A stretch of 17,682 nucleotides of DNA from an uncultured Fidelibacterota bacterium (GTDB taxonomy: Bacteria > Marinisomatota > Marinisomatia > Marinisomatales > UBA1611). Shown here one piece after another: positions 8,275 through 16,631 of the stretch (positions are counted from its first letter, which is position 1; the number at the start of each line of letters is the position of its first letter). A program made the position numbers and the translations under genes. The notes beneath the pieces were generated by a model. The model was given only the letters and a program-made list of their open reading frames with translations, made no database searches and was not told where the DNA came from. The stretch spans positions 1 to 17,682 of the forward strand of contig CAJWPW010000004.1 in the NCBI GenBank assembly GCA_913045415.1, given 5' to 3'.

Positions 8275-8661
8275 ATTGAGTCGGTCGGATGGTTACTCTT
8301 GGCCCGCGTGAGCGGTCTAAGAGAGGAAAGTCCGGGCACCGCAGAACAGGATGCCCCCTAATGAGGGGAGGTTCGCATTCGCGAATCATGGAAAGTGCAG
8401 CAGAAAGTAAACCGCCCCGTTATTTGCGGGGTAAGGGTGAAAGGGTGGTGTAAGAGACCACCAGGTCGTGAATAAATTCAGGATGCTTGTAAACCCCATC
8501 CGGTGCAAGATCGAATAGTCTTCAAGATGTTGTTCGCATCGTTAAAGAAGCGGGTAGGTTGCTCGACCATGATGGTAACATTATGGCTAGATGAATGACC
8601 ATCCCTTTGGTTTTGAATCTTAAGGCTAAAGGACAGAACTCGGCTTATAGACCGACTCAAT
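8275..8661 (+). ncRNA. rnpB: RNase P RNA, bacterial type A
   Basis: This is the catalytic RNA of RNase P, which removes 5' leaders from pre-tRNAs. Diagnostic conserved blocks are all present and in order: GAGGAAAGTCCGGGC (8323-8337), the ACAGGATGCC region, GGAAAGTGCAGCAGAAA, GGGTAAGGGTGAAAGGGTGG, GTAAACCCCATCCGG, GGTAGGTTGCTCGA, TAGATGAATGACC and ACAGAACTCGGCTTATAG (8633-8650). The ends pair as helix P1: 8271-8286 and 8650-8665 are perfectly complementary over 16 bp, including A5/T5 tails. The mature ends are probably near 8275 and 8661. A T tract at 8661-8665 makes the 3' side terminator-like. The protein partner gene rnpA is not in the window. Confidence 0.97.
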
Positions 8662-8665
8662 TTTT
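8650..8665 (+). terminator. Terminator-like 3' side of RNase P RNA (distal P1 arm plus T5)
   Basis: The 3' arm of P1 ends in TTTTT. Since its partner lies some 360 bases upstream, this is not a standard local hairpin, but a helix followed by U residues may end transcription or mark a processing site. It lies 9 bases before the recJ start. Confidence 0.35.
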
Positions 8666-8674
8666 CTATATATT

Positions 8675-10384
8675 ATGCGTTGGATATTCCCAAATCTTCA
8701 ATCTGATCAAGTCAGAACAACCATGGAACATTACAAAGTTCCAGAATCAATTGCGAAAGTGATGGTCTCTCGAAAATTGACTGATTTGGATCAAACTAAA
8801 GAATTTTTCTCACCGAGTATTTCCCAACTTCATAATCCCTTTTTAATGAAGGGGATGGAAAAAGCAGTGAACCGGATCATCAGAAATATAGAATCTGAAA
8901 CACCCATTTTTATTTTTGGAGATTATGATGTGGATGGTACCACAGGTGCATCAATTCTTTATACAGGGCTCTCCAATTTGGGTGCAAAGGTGAAAACCTA
9001 TATTCCGAATCGTGAAAAGGAAGGCTATGGCGTTTCAGAAATGGGAATTGATAAAGCAGGAAAATTTAGTGCAGACCTGTTTATCACCTGCGATTGTGGT
9101 ATTAATGCCATCAACCGTGTTAATTATGCAAATGAGAAAGGTATTGATGTGATTATCACTGATCACCATATTCCTGGAGAAATACTTCCAAATGCGTATT
9201 CCATTTTAAATCCCAAACAAGTGGATTGCGATTATCCATTTAAGGGATTATGTGGCGGCGGCGTTGCATTAAAACTTTTATCAGGACTAGTGAAAAAGAT
9301 GGGGTTTTCATTTGATTTGATAACCGACCTCATGGATTTGGCAGCATTAGGGACATCAGCTGATCTTGTTCCCATGAAAGACGAAAATCGGGTGTTTGTT
9401 CATATTGGACTAAAAACCTTGAGAACAACGAGGCGACCCGGACTTCGCTCATTATTGAAAGTAGCAAAAGTGGATTTAGATAGGGATTTATCTGTCACAC
9501 AAATTGTGTTTCATGTAGCACCAAGAATAAATGCAGCAGGTCGATTGGGAGATGCAAATAGATCTGTAGAATTATTAACCACAACGGATACTGGCATAGC
9601 TAATCAACTGGCTCAAGAATTAGATCAGGAGAATTTATCAAGAAGAGTAATCCAGCAAGGTGTTGTGGACGATGCGTTATTTTTAGTGAATTCAGAAGTG
9701 GATTTGGAAAAAGATAAAGCCATTGTGTTAGGATCTAGAGGGTGGCATCAAGGGGTGGTTGGTATTGCTGCATCCAAGATAAAAGAAGAATTCAACCGAC
9801 CATCCATTATCATTTCTTTTGATGAAGAAGGAAATGGAAAAGGCTCTGCTCGAAGTATAAAAGGGTTGGATCTTTACAATGCTTTAACAGCAGCTAGTGA
9901 GCATTTAGAGAATTACGGCGGCCATGCCATGGCGGCAGGGTTGGCAATTCATGAATCAAAGCTAAATGATTTTCGGAAAGCTTTTTTATCTTATGCTGAT
10001 TCAGTATTAAATGTTAATGACCTTGAGCCTCAATTATATTTGGATGCGGAAATTAGATTATTTGATTTGAATCGCCGGTTTATGGAGTTCATAAAAAAAC
10101 TGGGTCCCTATGGACCAGGAAACATGCGTCCAAAATTTTTTGTTACAAACGCAAATGTGATTGGAAACCCAAAGGTGATCGGAAATGGGGATCATATTAG
10201 ATTCCAAGTGAAACAGAAACATTCCATCATTGATGTGGTGGGATTCGGACTAGCTCATCATTATCAGGATCTGATTTTGGGAGTTCCTGTAGATATCGCA
10301 TGCATTGTAGAGACAAATGTATGGAGAGGAAAAGAATCAATTCAACTAAATGCCAGAGATATTCGATTGTCTTCAACTGAATAA
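8675..10384 (+). CDS. recJ: Single-stranded-DNA-specific 5'-3' exonuclease RecJ
   Basis: RecJ degrades single-stranded DNA 5' to 3' in recombinational repair, mismatch repair and fork processing. The 569-residue length is normal. The DHH phosphoesterase core is complete: DYDVDG at residues 83-88, DCGIN after it, and DHH at 163-165, which bind the two metal ions. The DHHA1 domain has GGHAMAAG at 415-422, and the C-terminal OB-fold region has GPYGPGN. The N-terminus (MRWIFPN) fits the family, so ATG 8675 is right. It has no Shine-Dalgarno sequence and begins only 9 bases after the RNase P RNA terminal helix. It therefore needs either read-through of rnpB or a promoter inside rnpB. Confidence 0.96.
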   Translation: MRWIFPNLQSDQVRTTMEHYKVPESIAKVMVSRKLTDLDQTKEFFSPSISQLHNPFLMKGMEKAVNRIIRNIESETPIFIFGDYDVDGTTGASILYTGLSNLGAKVKTYIPNREKEGYGVSEMGIDKAGKFSADLFITCDCGINAINRVNYANEKGIDVIITDHHIPGEILPNAYSILNPKQVDCDYPFKGLCGGGVALKLLSGLVKKMGFSFDLITDLMDLAALGTSADLVPMKDENRVFVHIGLKTLRTTRRPGLRSLLKVAKVDLDRDLSVTQIVFHVAPRINAAGRLGDANRSVELLTTTDTGIANQLAQELDQENLSRRVIQQGVVDDALFLVNSEVDLEKDKAIVLGSRGWHQGVVGIAASKIKEEFNRPSIIISFDEEGNGKGSARSIKGLDLYNALTAASEHLENYGGHAMAAGLAIHESKLNDFRKAFLSYADSVLNVNDLEPQLYLDAEIRLFDLNRRFMEFIKKLGPYGPGNMRPKFFVTNANVIGNPKVIGNGDHIRFQVKQKHSIIDVVGFGLAHHYQDLILGVPVDIACIVETNVWRGKESIQLNARDIRLSSTE

Positions 10385-10390
10385 CTCTTG

Positions 10391-10420
10391 TTGTAAATTC
10401 AAACTTAACCCCTTTAAAAT
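10391..10420 (+). promoter_or_regulatory. Possible sigma70-type promoter upstream of the acyl-CoA dehydrogenase
   Basis: TTGTAA (10391-10396) and TAAAAT (10415-10420) are 18 bases apart in the 50-base gap between recJ and the next gene. They would place a transcript start about 8 bases before ATG 10435, leaving almost no leader. In an AT-rich gap such matches are common, and FCB-group consensus elements may differ, so this is tentative. Confidence 0.22.
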
Positions 10421-10434
10421 AGAACACCTTTTCA

Positions 10435-11589
10435 ATGGATAAATTGTTTTTTACTGACGAACATATCATGATCCGTGATATGGTTCGTGAATTCGCTGAT
10501 ACCGAAATCACGCCGGTTGCCCGGGACCTGGATGAGCAAGGGGAATTTCCCACGGCTCTCGTGAATAAAATGGGTGAATTGGGTCTCATGGGCATCTTGA
10601 TTCCGGAAGAATACGGTGGCTCAGGGTTGGATATGGTTGCCTTTGCCACAGCTATTATTGAATTGGCACGGGCCGATGCATCAGTGGCTATTACTATGGC
10701 AGCACATACATCATTGGGTTCACTCCCCATCCTGATGTTTGGATCGGATGAGCAGAAAAATACCTATCTTCCCAAACTGGCAACTGGCGAAATGTTGGGC
10801 GCATTTGGTCTCACAGAGCCAGATGCGGGTAGTGATGCAGGTGCCACAAAAACAAAAGCAGTTCGAGATGGCAATGAATATGTGGTAAATGGCGGAAAGA
10901 TTTTTATTACAAATGCTGGAAAAGCAGGTGTGTTATCTTTCACATCTCAAGTGATTGAGAATGGAAAAAATCTGGGTATTGCTGCATTTTCAATTTCCAC
11001 AAATACACCGGGTTTGGAAATTGGTCCTAAAGAAAAAAAAATGGGATGGCGTGCTAGTGACACACGGCAGCTATTTTTCAAAGATATGCGGATTCAAGCG
11101 TCAACCATGCTAGGAACCCCCACAAATGGTTTTAAAACATTTTTGAAAACATTGACATCTGGTCGAGTCTCCATCGGTGCATTATCTATAGGGACTGCTT
11201 TAGGTGCATATGAGCGTGCATTAGCCTATTCCACTGAACGAATTGCATTTGGAAAACCAATCAATAATTTTCAATCTGTTGGATTCAAATTGGCAGATAT
11301 GGCAACCAAGATAGAAGCATCAAAATTGCTGGTTTTCCATGCGGCGTGGATGAAAGATCAAGGATTGGACATTACTAAAGAAGCAGCCATGGCAAAACTT
11401 TTTGCCAGTGAAACAGCCATGGAAGTGACCACTGAAGCTATCCAAATTCATGGAGGATACGGCTATGTGAAGGAGTATGATGTGGAACGCTTTTTCAGAG
11501 ATGCTAAGATACTAGAGATTGGTGAGGGGACCAGCGAGATACAGCGGCTTATCATTTCAAGAGAAATCCTAAAAGAAATTCAGATTTAA
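10435..11589 (+). CDS. Acyl-CoA dehydrogenase (FAD-dependent)
   Basis: This family oxidises acyl-CoA to trans-2-enoyl-CoA and passes electrons from FAD to electron transfer flavoprotein, in fatty-acid or branched-chain amino-acid breakdown. The 384-residue product has the standard order: a helical N-domain, a central beta domain with FGLTEPDAGSDAG (FAD/substrate contacts) and a C-terminal helical domain. The last contains IHGGYGYVKEYDVERFFRDAK and GEGTSEIQR, where Glu364 takes the place of the catalytic base of short- and medium-chain enzymes. Chain length and branch preference cannot be read from sequence. The stop overlaps the start of the next gene by one base (TAATG), suggesting coupling. 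No Shine-Dalgarno sequence is seen. Confidence 0.93.
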   Translation: MDKLFFTDEHIMIRDMVREFADTEITPVARDLDEQGEFPTALVNKMGELGLMGILIPEEYGGSGLDMVAFATAIIELARADASVAITMAAHTSLGSLPILMFGSDEQKNTYLPKLATGEMLGAFGLTEPDAGSDAGATKTKAVRDGNEYVVNGGKIFITNAGKAGVLSFTSQVIENGKNLGIAAFSISTNTPGLEIGPKEKKMGWRASDTRQLFFKDMRIQASTMLGTPTNGFKTFLKTLTSGRVSIGALSIGTALGAYERALAYSTERIAFGKPINNFQSVGFKLADMATKIEASKLLVFHAAWMKDQGLDITKEAAMAKLFASETAMEVTTEAIQIHGGYGYVKEYDVERFFRDAKILEIGEGTSEIQRLIISREILKEIQI

Positions 11590-13910
11590 TGACTGAAAAA
11601 CAAAAACCCAATCCGCTTGTCCTGTATTTTTTATTTGATAAATATTGGAGACAATACCTGATCATTTTCGGTATGATAATGCTGATCTCTGTACTTTTCC
11701 CCCATGGGAAAGCGTTAAAATATTCCTATCAAGTCAATGACATCACTAGGGAACCCATTATTGCCCCCTTTACTTTTTCCATTTTAAAAACTGAAGGACG
11801 GCTACAGAGTGATTTGGATGAACAGAAAAAGTCCGTACCTTATATTTTTAACCGAAATGATGAAATTGTAGCAAAACAGATAGATGCTTTGGGTGAATTC
11901 TTTGCTATGACAAACGAGTTACGGCATGCCATTTGGCGACTTGAAGAATCTAAGAGATTAGTCTATGAACGTCGTTATAACAAGCAATATGAAAAAGCAC
12001 ACTCCGAATTTGTGTCTGACAGTGCTAATCTATCCATTCTGACAAATGAATTCCACCGGATCTATTCATTCACTGTAGAAAAGCCCGAATGGATTACCTA
12101 TGTGACAGCGGACCAAGATCCGAAAAATATGAAGGATTTGGATCGGAATAGAGATCATGTGATTCAAATTTGCAAAAATAGATGGACAGAGGGTATTTAC
12201 GATATTGTACTCAGTGATATTGCTAGTCACCAAGTTCTGATCAATCAAAGCGATGTTCCGGATCTAGCAACACCAGAGAGTTTTAATGATCTTCAGTCTG
12301 CATGGACAAAAGCAAGAAAAGAATTGCTTTCCATTTTTTCTGAAGGTGATATGTTCCGTGATCTGGGGTATGATCTCATTGTTGAGTTTATGCAACCAAA
12401 TCTGTTATTTGATCAACAACTCACCGAGCGCCATCAAGTTGAGAGTTTAAATAAAGTTCCTCGTAGTCAAGGTGTGGTGTTAGAAAATGAATTGATTGTG
12501 GATGCCAATATTCGGATTACTGATGATGTTCTCCAAAAATTGAACTCATTATCTGTGGCAATCACAAAACAGGAAATCAATTCCGGCTGGGCGAAAATTG
12601 CCTTGAGCTTTCTTGGGAGAATCATGATGCTCTCGGTGGTGGTCTCCCTGTTCTTTGCATTTTTAGTGGTGTATCGTATTACCATTTTCCAAGATTGGAA
12701 ATTGGTCTTATTGATCTCAATCGTTTTTTTACTGCAATTGGGTTTGGCTCATATATTTGTGATTAGGTTGGAATGGTCGGAATATTTAATTCCGGTAACT
12801 GTTGGTGCCATGACCCTTACCATTTTATTTGATGCACGAATCGGATTTATGGCCACAACTTCTATGGCAATTCTTATGGGGCTCATGATGGGACAAAACA
12901 TTGATCTTGTCATTGTCTCACTTTTCACAGCAACAATTGCCGTTTATAATATTAGGCAATTGAGAAAAAGGAGCCAATTATTCACCACAATGTTTGCTCT
13001 CATTGCTGCTAGTATTTTTGTCATTATTGGGTTGGGGCTTTTTAAAGAACATTCTTGGATTACTATGTTAAGTGATATTCAATTATTAACCATCAACAGT
13101 ATTCTAGCACCAATTGTGACTTATGGATTGATTGGCCTATTTGAGATCTTGTTTGAAGTAACCACCAATTTAACTTTGATAGAATTATTAGATTTTGATC
13201 ATCCACTATTAAAACGAGCTCAACAGGAAACAAATGGAACCTTTAATCATAGCATCGTGGTTGGCAATCTTGCAGAATCATGTGCGAATGCAATTGGAGC
13301 ACATTCATTGCTGTGTCGTGTGGGTGCTTATTATCATGATATTGGAAAAATGGCGAAGTCAGAATATTTTATTGAAAACCAATACAGCGGGGAAAATAAA
13401 CACGATTCACTTACACATACCATGAGTGCACGTATTATCCGAGCACATGTGAAGGAAGGATTAAACCTTGCACAGGAATATGCTCTCCCAAAAGTAGTTT
13501 CTAATTTTATTCCCATGCACCATGGAACAACCCGTGTAGAATATTTTTATCGAATGGCTTTGAAAGAAGCTGAAGAGTCAGGTGCCAAAGTAGATGAAAG
13601 CGCCTTCCGCTATCCTGGTCCAAAACCAAACACAAAAGAGACAGGCATCCTCATGATCTGTGAAGCAGTAGAAGCAGCCGTTCGATCTATCAAGAAACCG
13701 GATATTTTCAAGATCGAAGCTATGATCGATAAGATTATTGAGGGACGTATTAGTGACGGTCAATTAAATGAATGTCCCCTTACATTAGATGAATTGAATA
13801 AGATTAAGGGAACTGTGGATGGTACCACGGGAATGTTACCTGTACTACGGGGAATTTATCATATTCGGGTGGAATATCCCGATGATCCCAAAAGCACTGC
13901 TTCTGCATGA
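11589..13910 (+). CDS. pgpH: 7TM-HD family membrane phosphodiesterase, PgpH-like (probable c-di-AMP hydrolase)
   Basis: PgpH-type proteins hydrolyse cyclic di-AMP at the inner face of the membrane. The 773 residues show an N-terminal membrane segment (~18-36), a large extracytoplasmic 7TMR-HDED-type domain (~40-330), a block of hydrophobic helices (~340-520), and a cytoplasmic HD domain. The last has NHSIVVGNLAE (His554), the HD pair His583-Asp584 in YYHDIGKM, and PMHHGTT downstream, so the metal site looks complete. The next gene is ybeY, overlapping by 4 bases (ATGA), an arrangement also known in Firmicutes. The c-di-AMP substrate is inferred from family. No diadenylate cyclase gene is in the window. 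Confidence 0.9.
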   Translation: MTEKQKPNPLVLYFLFDKYWRQYLIIFGMIMLISVLFPHGKALKYSYQVNDITREPIIAPFTFSILKTEGRLQSDLDEQKKSVPYIFNRNDEIVAKQIDALGEFFAMTNELRHAIWRLEESKRLVYERRYNKQYEKAHSEFVSDSANLSILTNEFHRIYSFTVEKPEWITYVTADQDPKNMKDLDRNRDHVIQICKNRWTEGIYDIVLSDIASHQVLINQSDVPDLATPESFNDLQSAWTKARKELLSIFSEGDMFRDLGYDLIVEFMQPNLLFDQQLTERHQVESLNKVPRSQGVVLENELIVDANIRITDDVLQKLNSLSVAITKQEINSGWAKIALSFLGRIMMLSVVVSLFFAFLVVYRITIFQDWKLVLLISIVFLLQLGLAHIFVIRLEWSEYLIPVTVGAMTLTILFDARIGFMATTSMAILMGLMMGQNIDLVIVSLFTATIAVYNIRQLRKRSQLFTTMFALIAASIFVIIGLGLFKEHSWITMLSDIQLLTINSILAPIVTYGLIGLFEILFEVTTNLTLIELLDFDHPLLKRAQQETNGTFNHSIVVGNLAESCANAIGAHSLLCRVGAYYHDIGKMAKSEYFIENQYSGENKHDSLTHTMSARIIRAHVKEGLNLAQEYALPKVVSNFIPMHHGTTRVEYFYRMALKEAEESGAKVDESAFRYPGPKPNTKETGILMICEAVEAAVRSIKKPDIFKIEAMIDKIIEGRISDGQLNECPLTLDELNKIKGTVDGTTGMLPVLRGIYHIRVEYPDDPKSTASA

Positions 13911-14350
13911 TCATTGTTTCCGTGGATTGTGATCCAACGCTGGAATGCCCTAATAAAAAATTAGTTATAAATTTAGCCAAATCGGTCTTAAATAAATATG
14001 AAACCCCTGATGGAAATATCTCCTTTATTTTTGGATCTGATGAATTGTTGTCCAATCTGAAGAAAGAATTTTTCCAAAGAGATCATTGGACAGATGTGAT
14101 CGCTTTTCGTTTAAATGAATATGATGAAAAAGATGTAGAAGGTGAAATTTATATTAGCCTTCTACGAGCAAATGAGAATGCTATATCTTTTGGGGAACCC
14201 TATGAAAAAGAAGTAGCAAGGCTCATCATTCACGGATGCCTACATTTGCTTGGGTTTAATGACGAATCAGAAAAAGAAAAAATAGAAATGACAAAAATAG
14301 AAAATAATTTATTAAGCCAATTAAACTGGTATAAACTTTTTGGGACTTAA
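13907..14350 (+). CDS. ybeY: rRNA maturation endoribonuclease YbeY
   Basis: YbeY is a metal-dependent RNase involved in 16S rRNA 3' end maturation and ribosome quality control. The 147 residues fit the family. The hallmark HGCLHLLGFND (from His109) aligns with the HGxLHLxGYDH consensus. His109 and His113 are kept, but the third ligand position holds Asp119 instead of His. I recall a similar Asp in Bacteroidetes YbeY proteins, so this is likely a lineage variant and not a loss. The upstream WTDVIAF matches the usual TDVLSF. Translation probably couples with the preceding gene through the ATGA overlap, and mazG starts directly after the stop. Confidence 0.9.
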   Translation: MIIVSVDCDPTLECPNKKLVINLAKSVLNKYETPDGNISFIFGSDELLSNLKKEFFQRDHWTDVIAFRLNEYDEKDVEGEIYISLLRANENAISFGEPYEKEVARLIIHGCLHLLGFNDESEKEKIEMTKIENNLLSQLNWYKLFGT

Positions 14351-15133
14351 ATGAATAAACCTGATGCTGCAGACAAGTTTATTAAACTTTTGGAGATCGT
14401 TGAAAAACTTCGTGGGCCAGATGGGTGTCCTTGGGACAAGGAACAAACGCACGCATCATTGCTCCCCTATTTTATTGAAGAAGCGTATGAAGTAATGGAA
14501 AGCGTGGACAAGGGAGACTTTGAAACATTCCAGGAAGAATTGGGTGATATATTGCTTCATGTAGCGTTACAGTCACAAATTGCATCAGAAGATTCAAAAT
14601 TCAATATTTCTGATTCATTGGACACAGTGAATGAAAAACTGGTCCGGCGCCACCCGCACGTTTTTGGGGATAAAAAAGCCGATGCTGCCTTTGAAGCCAA
14701 ACAAAATTGGGAAGCGACAAAACATGTAGAGAAAAATAGAAAATCCCGATTAGATGGTGTTCCCTTGGCGTTACCAGCGCTTACGCGGGCCCAACGGCTC
14801 CAACAAAAAGCGGCCTATGCTGGATTTGATTGGGACAATGTGGATGATGTTTGGGCAAAACTTCATGAGGAAATAGATGAATTGAAATCAGCTCACAAAA
14901 CCGGAGATATGGAAAATTTTAAAGAAGAGATTGGTGATGTTCTTTTTTCGGTAGTGAATCTTTCGCGGTTTTTTGATATCCCGGCTGAAGATATGCTCCG
15001 GGCAACGAATCGAAAATTCACGACACGATTCCAAAAAATAGAAGAAGAATTAAAGGCAAAAGGGAAAAAGCTCGAAGATTCCACTTTAGAAGAAATGGAA
15101 GAGATATGGGAACGGGCGAAAGGGAAAGTGTAA
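14351..15133 (+). CDS. mazG: Nucleoside triphosphate pyrophosphohydrolase MazG
   Basis: MazG hydrolyses NTPs and dNTPs to monophosphates and pyrophosphate, cleaning the pool of aberrant nucleotides. The 260 residues hold the two-domain (tandem) form. Domain 1 has GPDGCPWDKEQT (22-33), the metal-binding EExxE (Glu43, Glu44, Glu47) and EELGD (62-66). Domain 2 repeats the pattern with a conserved LQQKAAYAGFDW lead-in, then EEIDELK and EEIGDVLFS. The ATG follows the ybeY stop without a gap (TAA-ATG), so it is the last gene of this coupled run. The 135 bases that follow hold no clear terminator, only an isolated GGGATCCC palindrome (15164-15171) and a weak CATG-TTGA-CATG hairpin. Confidence 0.95.
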   Translation: MNKPDAADKFIKLLEIVEKLRGPDGCPWDKEQTHASLLPYFIEEAYEVMESVDKGDFETFQEELGDILLHVALQSQIASEDSKFNISDSLDTVNEKLVRRHPHVFGDKKADAAFEAKQNWEATKHVEKNRKSRLDGVPLALPALTRAQRLQQKAAYAGFDWDNVDDVWAKLHEEIDELKSAHKTGDMENFKEEIGDVLFSVVNLSRFFDIPAEDMLRATNRKFTTRFQKIEEELKAKGKKLEDSTLEEMEEIWERAKGKV

Positions 15134-15268
15134 CTCGTAAATAATTATGTTTTACATATTTAAGGGATCCCAATTCTTTGTTTCAATTCTGTCTGTATAA
15201 CTGGGCAAACCATCTCATGTTGACATGCTACTTATCAAAATTTTTGTGCATAGCCAGAATCTCTGTGT

Positions 15269-16201
15269 TTACAGAAATAAATTCCCAGTTAAATACTTCA
15301 AACCTGTGTCAACGGCAATTGTAACTACGGTTTTACCTTTTCCCAGTTCTTCAGCTAATTGAATGGCGCCTACCACATTCAACCCACTGGATGTGCCTCC
15401 AAAGATTCCTTCTTCACTGGCTAATAGTTTTGCCATTTCTCTCGCTTCAGATTCATCTATTCCTCTGGCTTCATGGTAATTATTCTTATCTAATAAAGGG
15501 AGTTCAAACCCTAACCCAATACCTTCCACATTGTGATCTCCATCGGATTGGTTTTTAGAGTAATAAGGTGCGGAAGCAGGTTCTAAAGCCACGATCTTTG
15601 TGTCTTTGTCGGAATCCAATAAAATATTGGATACACCCATGAATGCCCCGGCCGTACCTACGGAACAGGTGAATGCATCAATGGAACCGTCTATTTGTCC
15701 CAGGATTTCTTGCCCCATTTTCTCGAAGCCTTTTATGATGTCAGCATTATTTAATTGGTCCGAAAAAAAATAATCATCTTTCGTGGCCAATTTTTTGGCG
15801 CGATCGATCATTTGATTAATGAGATTTGAATTGATCTTGCCCGATTGACTGTGAATTACTTCCAGTTTAGCGCCAAAGGCTCGCATAGTATCCAACTTTT
15901 CTTTAGCAAAAGCGTCGGAAGAAATCACATGAAATTTGTATCCTTTCACTGCACAAACAAACGCAAGTCCGGAGCCCGTACTGCCACCGGTATATTCCAC
16001 CACTGTCATCCCTTGTTTCAAATCTCCCCTGATTTCTGCACCTTCGATAATGGCTAGGGCCATTCGGTCTTTGTATGAACCTGTGGGATTACCGCCTTCT
16101 AACTTCACCCACACATCCGCCGCATAATCTGGTACAACCTTATTCAATTTAACGATAGGTGTATTTCCAATAGCTTCAAGAGCATTTAATGCTTTTTTCA
16201 T
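15269..16201 (-). CDS. PLP-dependent cysteine synthase family protein (fold type II)
   Basis: Enzymes of this family replace a leaving group on serine or O-acetylserine to form cysteine or cystathionine, or run the reverse reaction. The 310 residues are the CysK/CysM length. The Schiff-base lysine is Lys44 in NPTGSYKDR. The substrate loop, usually TSGNTG, reads TGGSTG (71-76), and the phosphate-binding GTGGT loop reads GTAGAF. The C-terminal AVDTGLKYLTGNLF matches the family. The changed loops point to a subfamily apart from classical O-acetylserine sulfhydrylase; I recall similar TGGSTG proteins annotated as cysteine synthases in rhizobia. The start overlaps the yjbQ stop by 4 bases, so the two are translated together. 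The exact substrate is unknown. Confidence 0.85.
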   Translation of the reverse strand: MKKALNALEAIGNTPIVKLNKVVPDYAADVWVKLEGGNPTGSYKDRMALAIIEGAEIRGDLKQGMTVVEYTGGSTGSGLAFVCAVKGYKFHVISSDAFAKEKLDTMRAFGAKLEVIHSQSGKINSNLINQMIDRAKKLATKDDYFFSDQLNNADIIKGFEKMGQEILGQIDGSIDAFTCSVGTAGAFMGVSNILLDSDKDTKIVALEPASAPYYSKNQSDGDHNVEGIGLGFELPLLDKNNYHEARGIDESEAREMAKLLASEEGIFGGTSSGLNVVGAIQLAEELGKGKTVVTIAVDTGLKYLTGNLFL

Positions 16202-16620
16202 ACTGATCCTTGGATCGTTACAATCAATTTTCTATCAGACCCACGGTTCCGGTGTTCACAAAGATAAATTCCCTGCCAGGTGCCCAAGTTGAGTCTCCCA
16301 TCTGTAATAGGTATTGAAACTGACGATCCCAATAGAGATGCTTTCAAATGAGCCGGAATATCATCAGACCCTTCGAAGGTATGCTGGTAATAACTCTGGT
16401 TTTCTGGTGCCAGCATATTGAAATGAGATTCGAAATCAGTCCGTACAGTTGGGTCCGCATTTTCGTTAATGGTTAAGGAAGCGGATGTATGTTTTATAAA
16501 TAAGTGAAGAATCCCTGTTTTGAGATCCTTTAATTCAGGAATATTTTCCAATACATCATGGGTGATGATGTGAAATCCGCGAGACTTGGGAGCAAGAGTA
16601 ATTGTTTTTTGAATCCACAC
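16198..16620 (-). CDS. yjbQ: YjbQ / UPF0047 family protein (secondary thiamine-phosphate synthase-like)
   Basis: The 140 residues span a complete UPF0047 domain: RGFHIITHDV near the start, LHLFIKHTSASLTINENADP, HTFEGSDDIPAHLK, and GRLNLGTWQGIYLCEHR. The conserved His and Glu/Asp residues that form the presumed metal site are present. The E. coli homologue has weak thiamine-phosphate synthase activity in genetic tests, but the true role of the family is not settled. The start is GTG (16620), supported by the family N-terminus (WIQKTITL), without a Shine-Dalgarno sequence. The stop overlaps the start of the cysteine synthase family gene by 4 bases. Confidence 0.9.
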   Translation of the reverse strand: MWIQKTITLAPKSRGFHIITHDVLENIPELKDLKTGILHLFIKHTSASLTINENADPTVRTDFESHFNMLAPENQSYYQHTFEGSDDIPAHLKASLLGSSVSIPITDGRLNLGTWQGIYLCEHRNRGSDRKLIVTIQGSV

Positions 16621-16631
16621 TATTTTAATTT

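Noticed and set aside
8478..8660. 60-residue minus-strand frame inside rnpB
   Set aside because: It lies within a clearly conserved RNase P RNA and has no protein features.
10227..10730. 167-residue minus-strand frame across the recJ/acyl-CoA dehydrogenase junction
   Set aside because: It overlaps the ends of two well-supported genes and reads as low-complexity Ser/Ala/Ile sequence, a shadow frame.
15164..15171. GGGATCCC palindrome after mazG as a terminator
   Set aside because: Too short a stem and no T tract follows.
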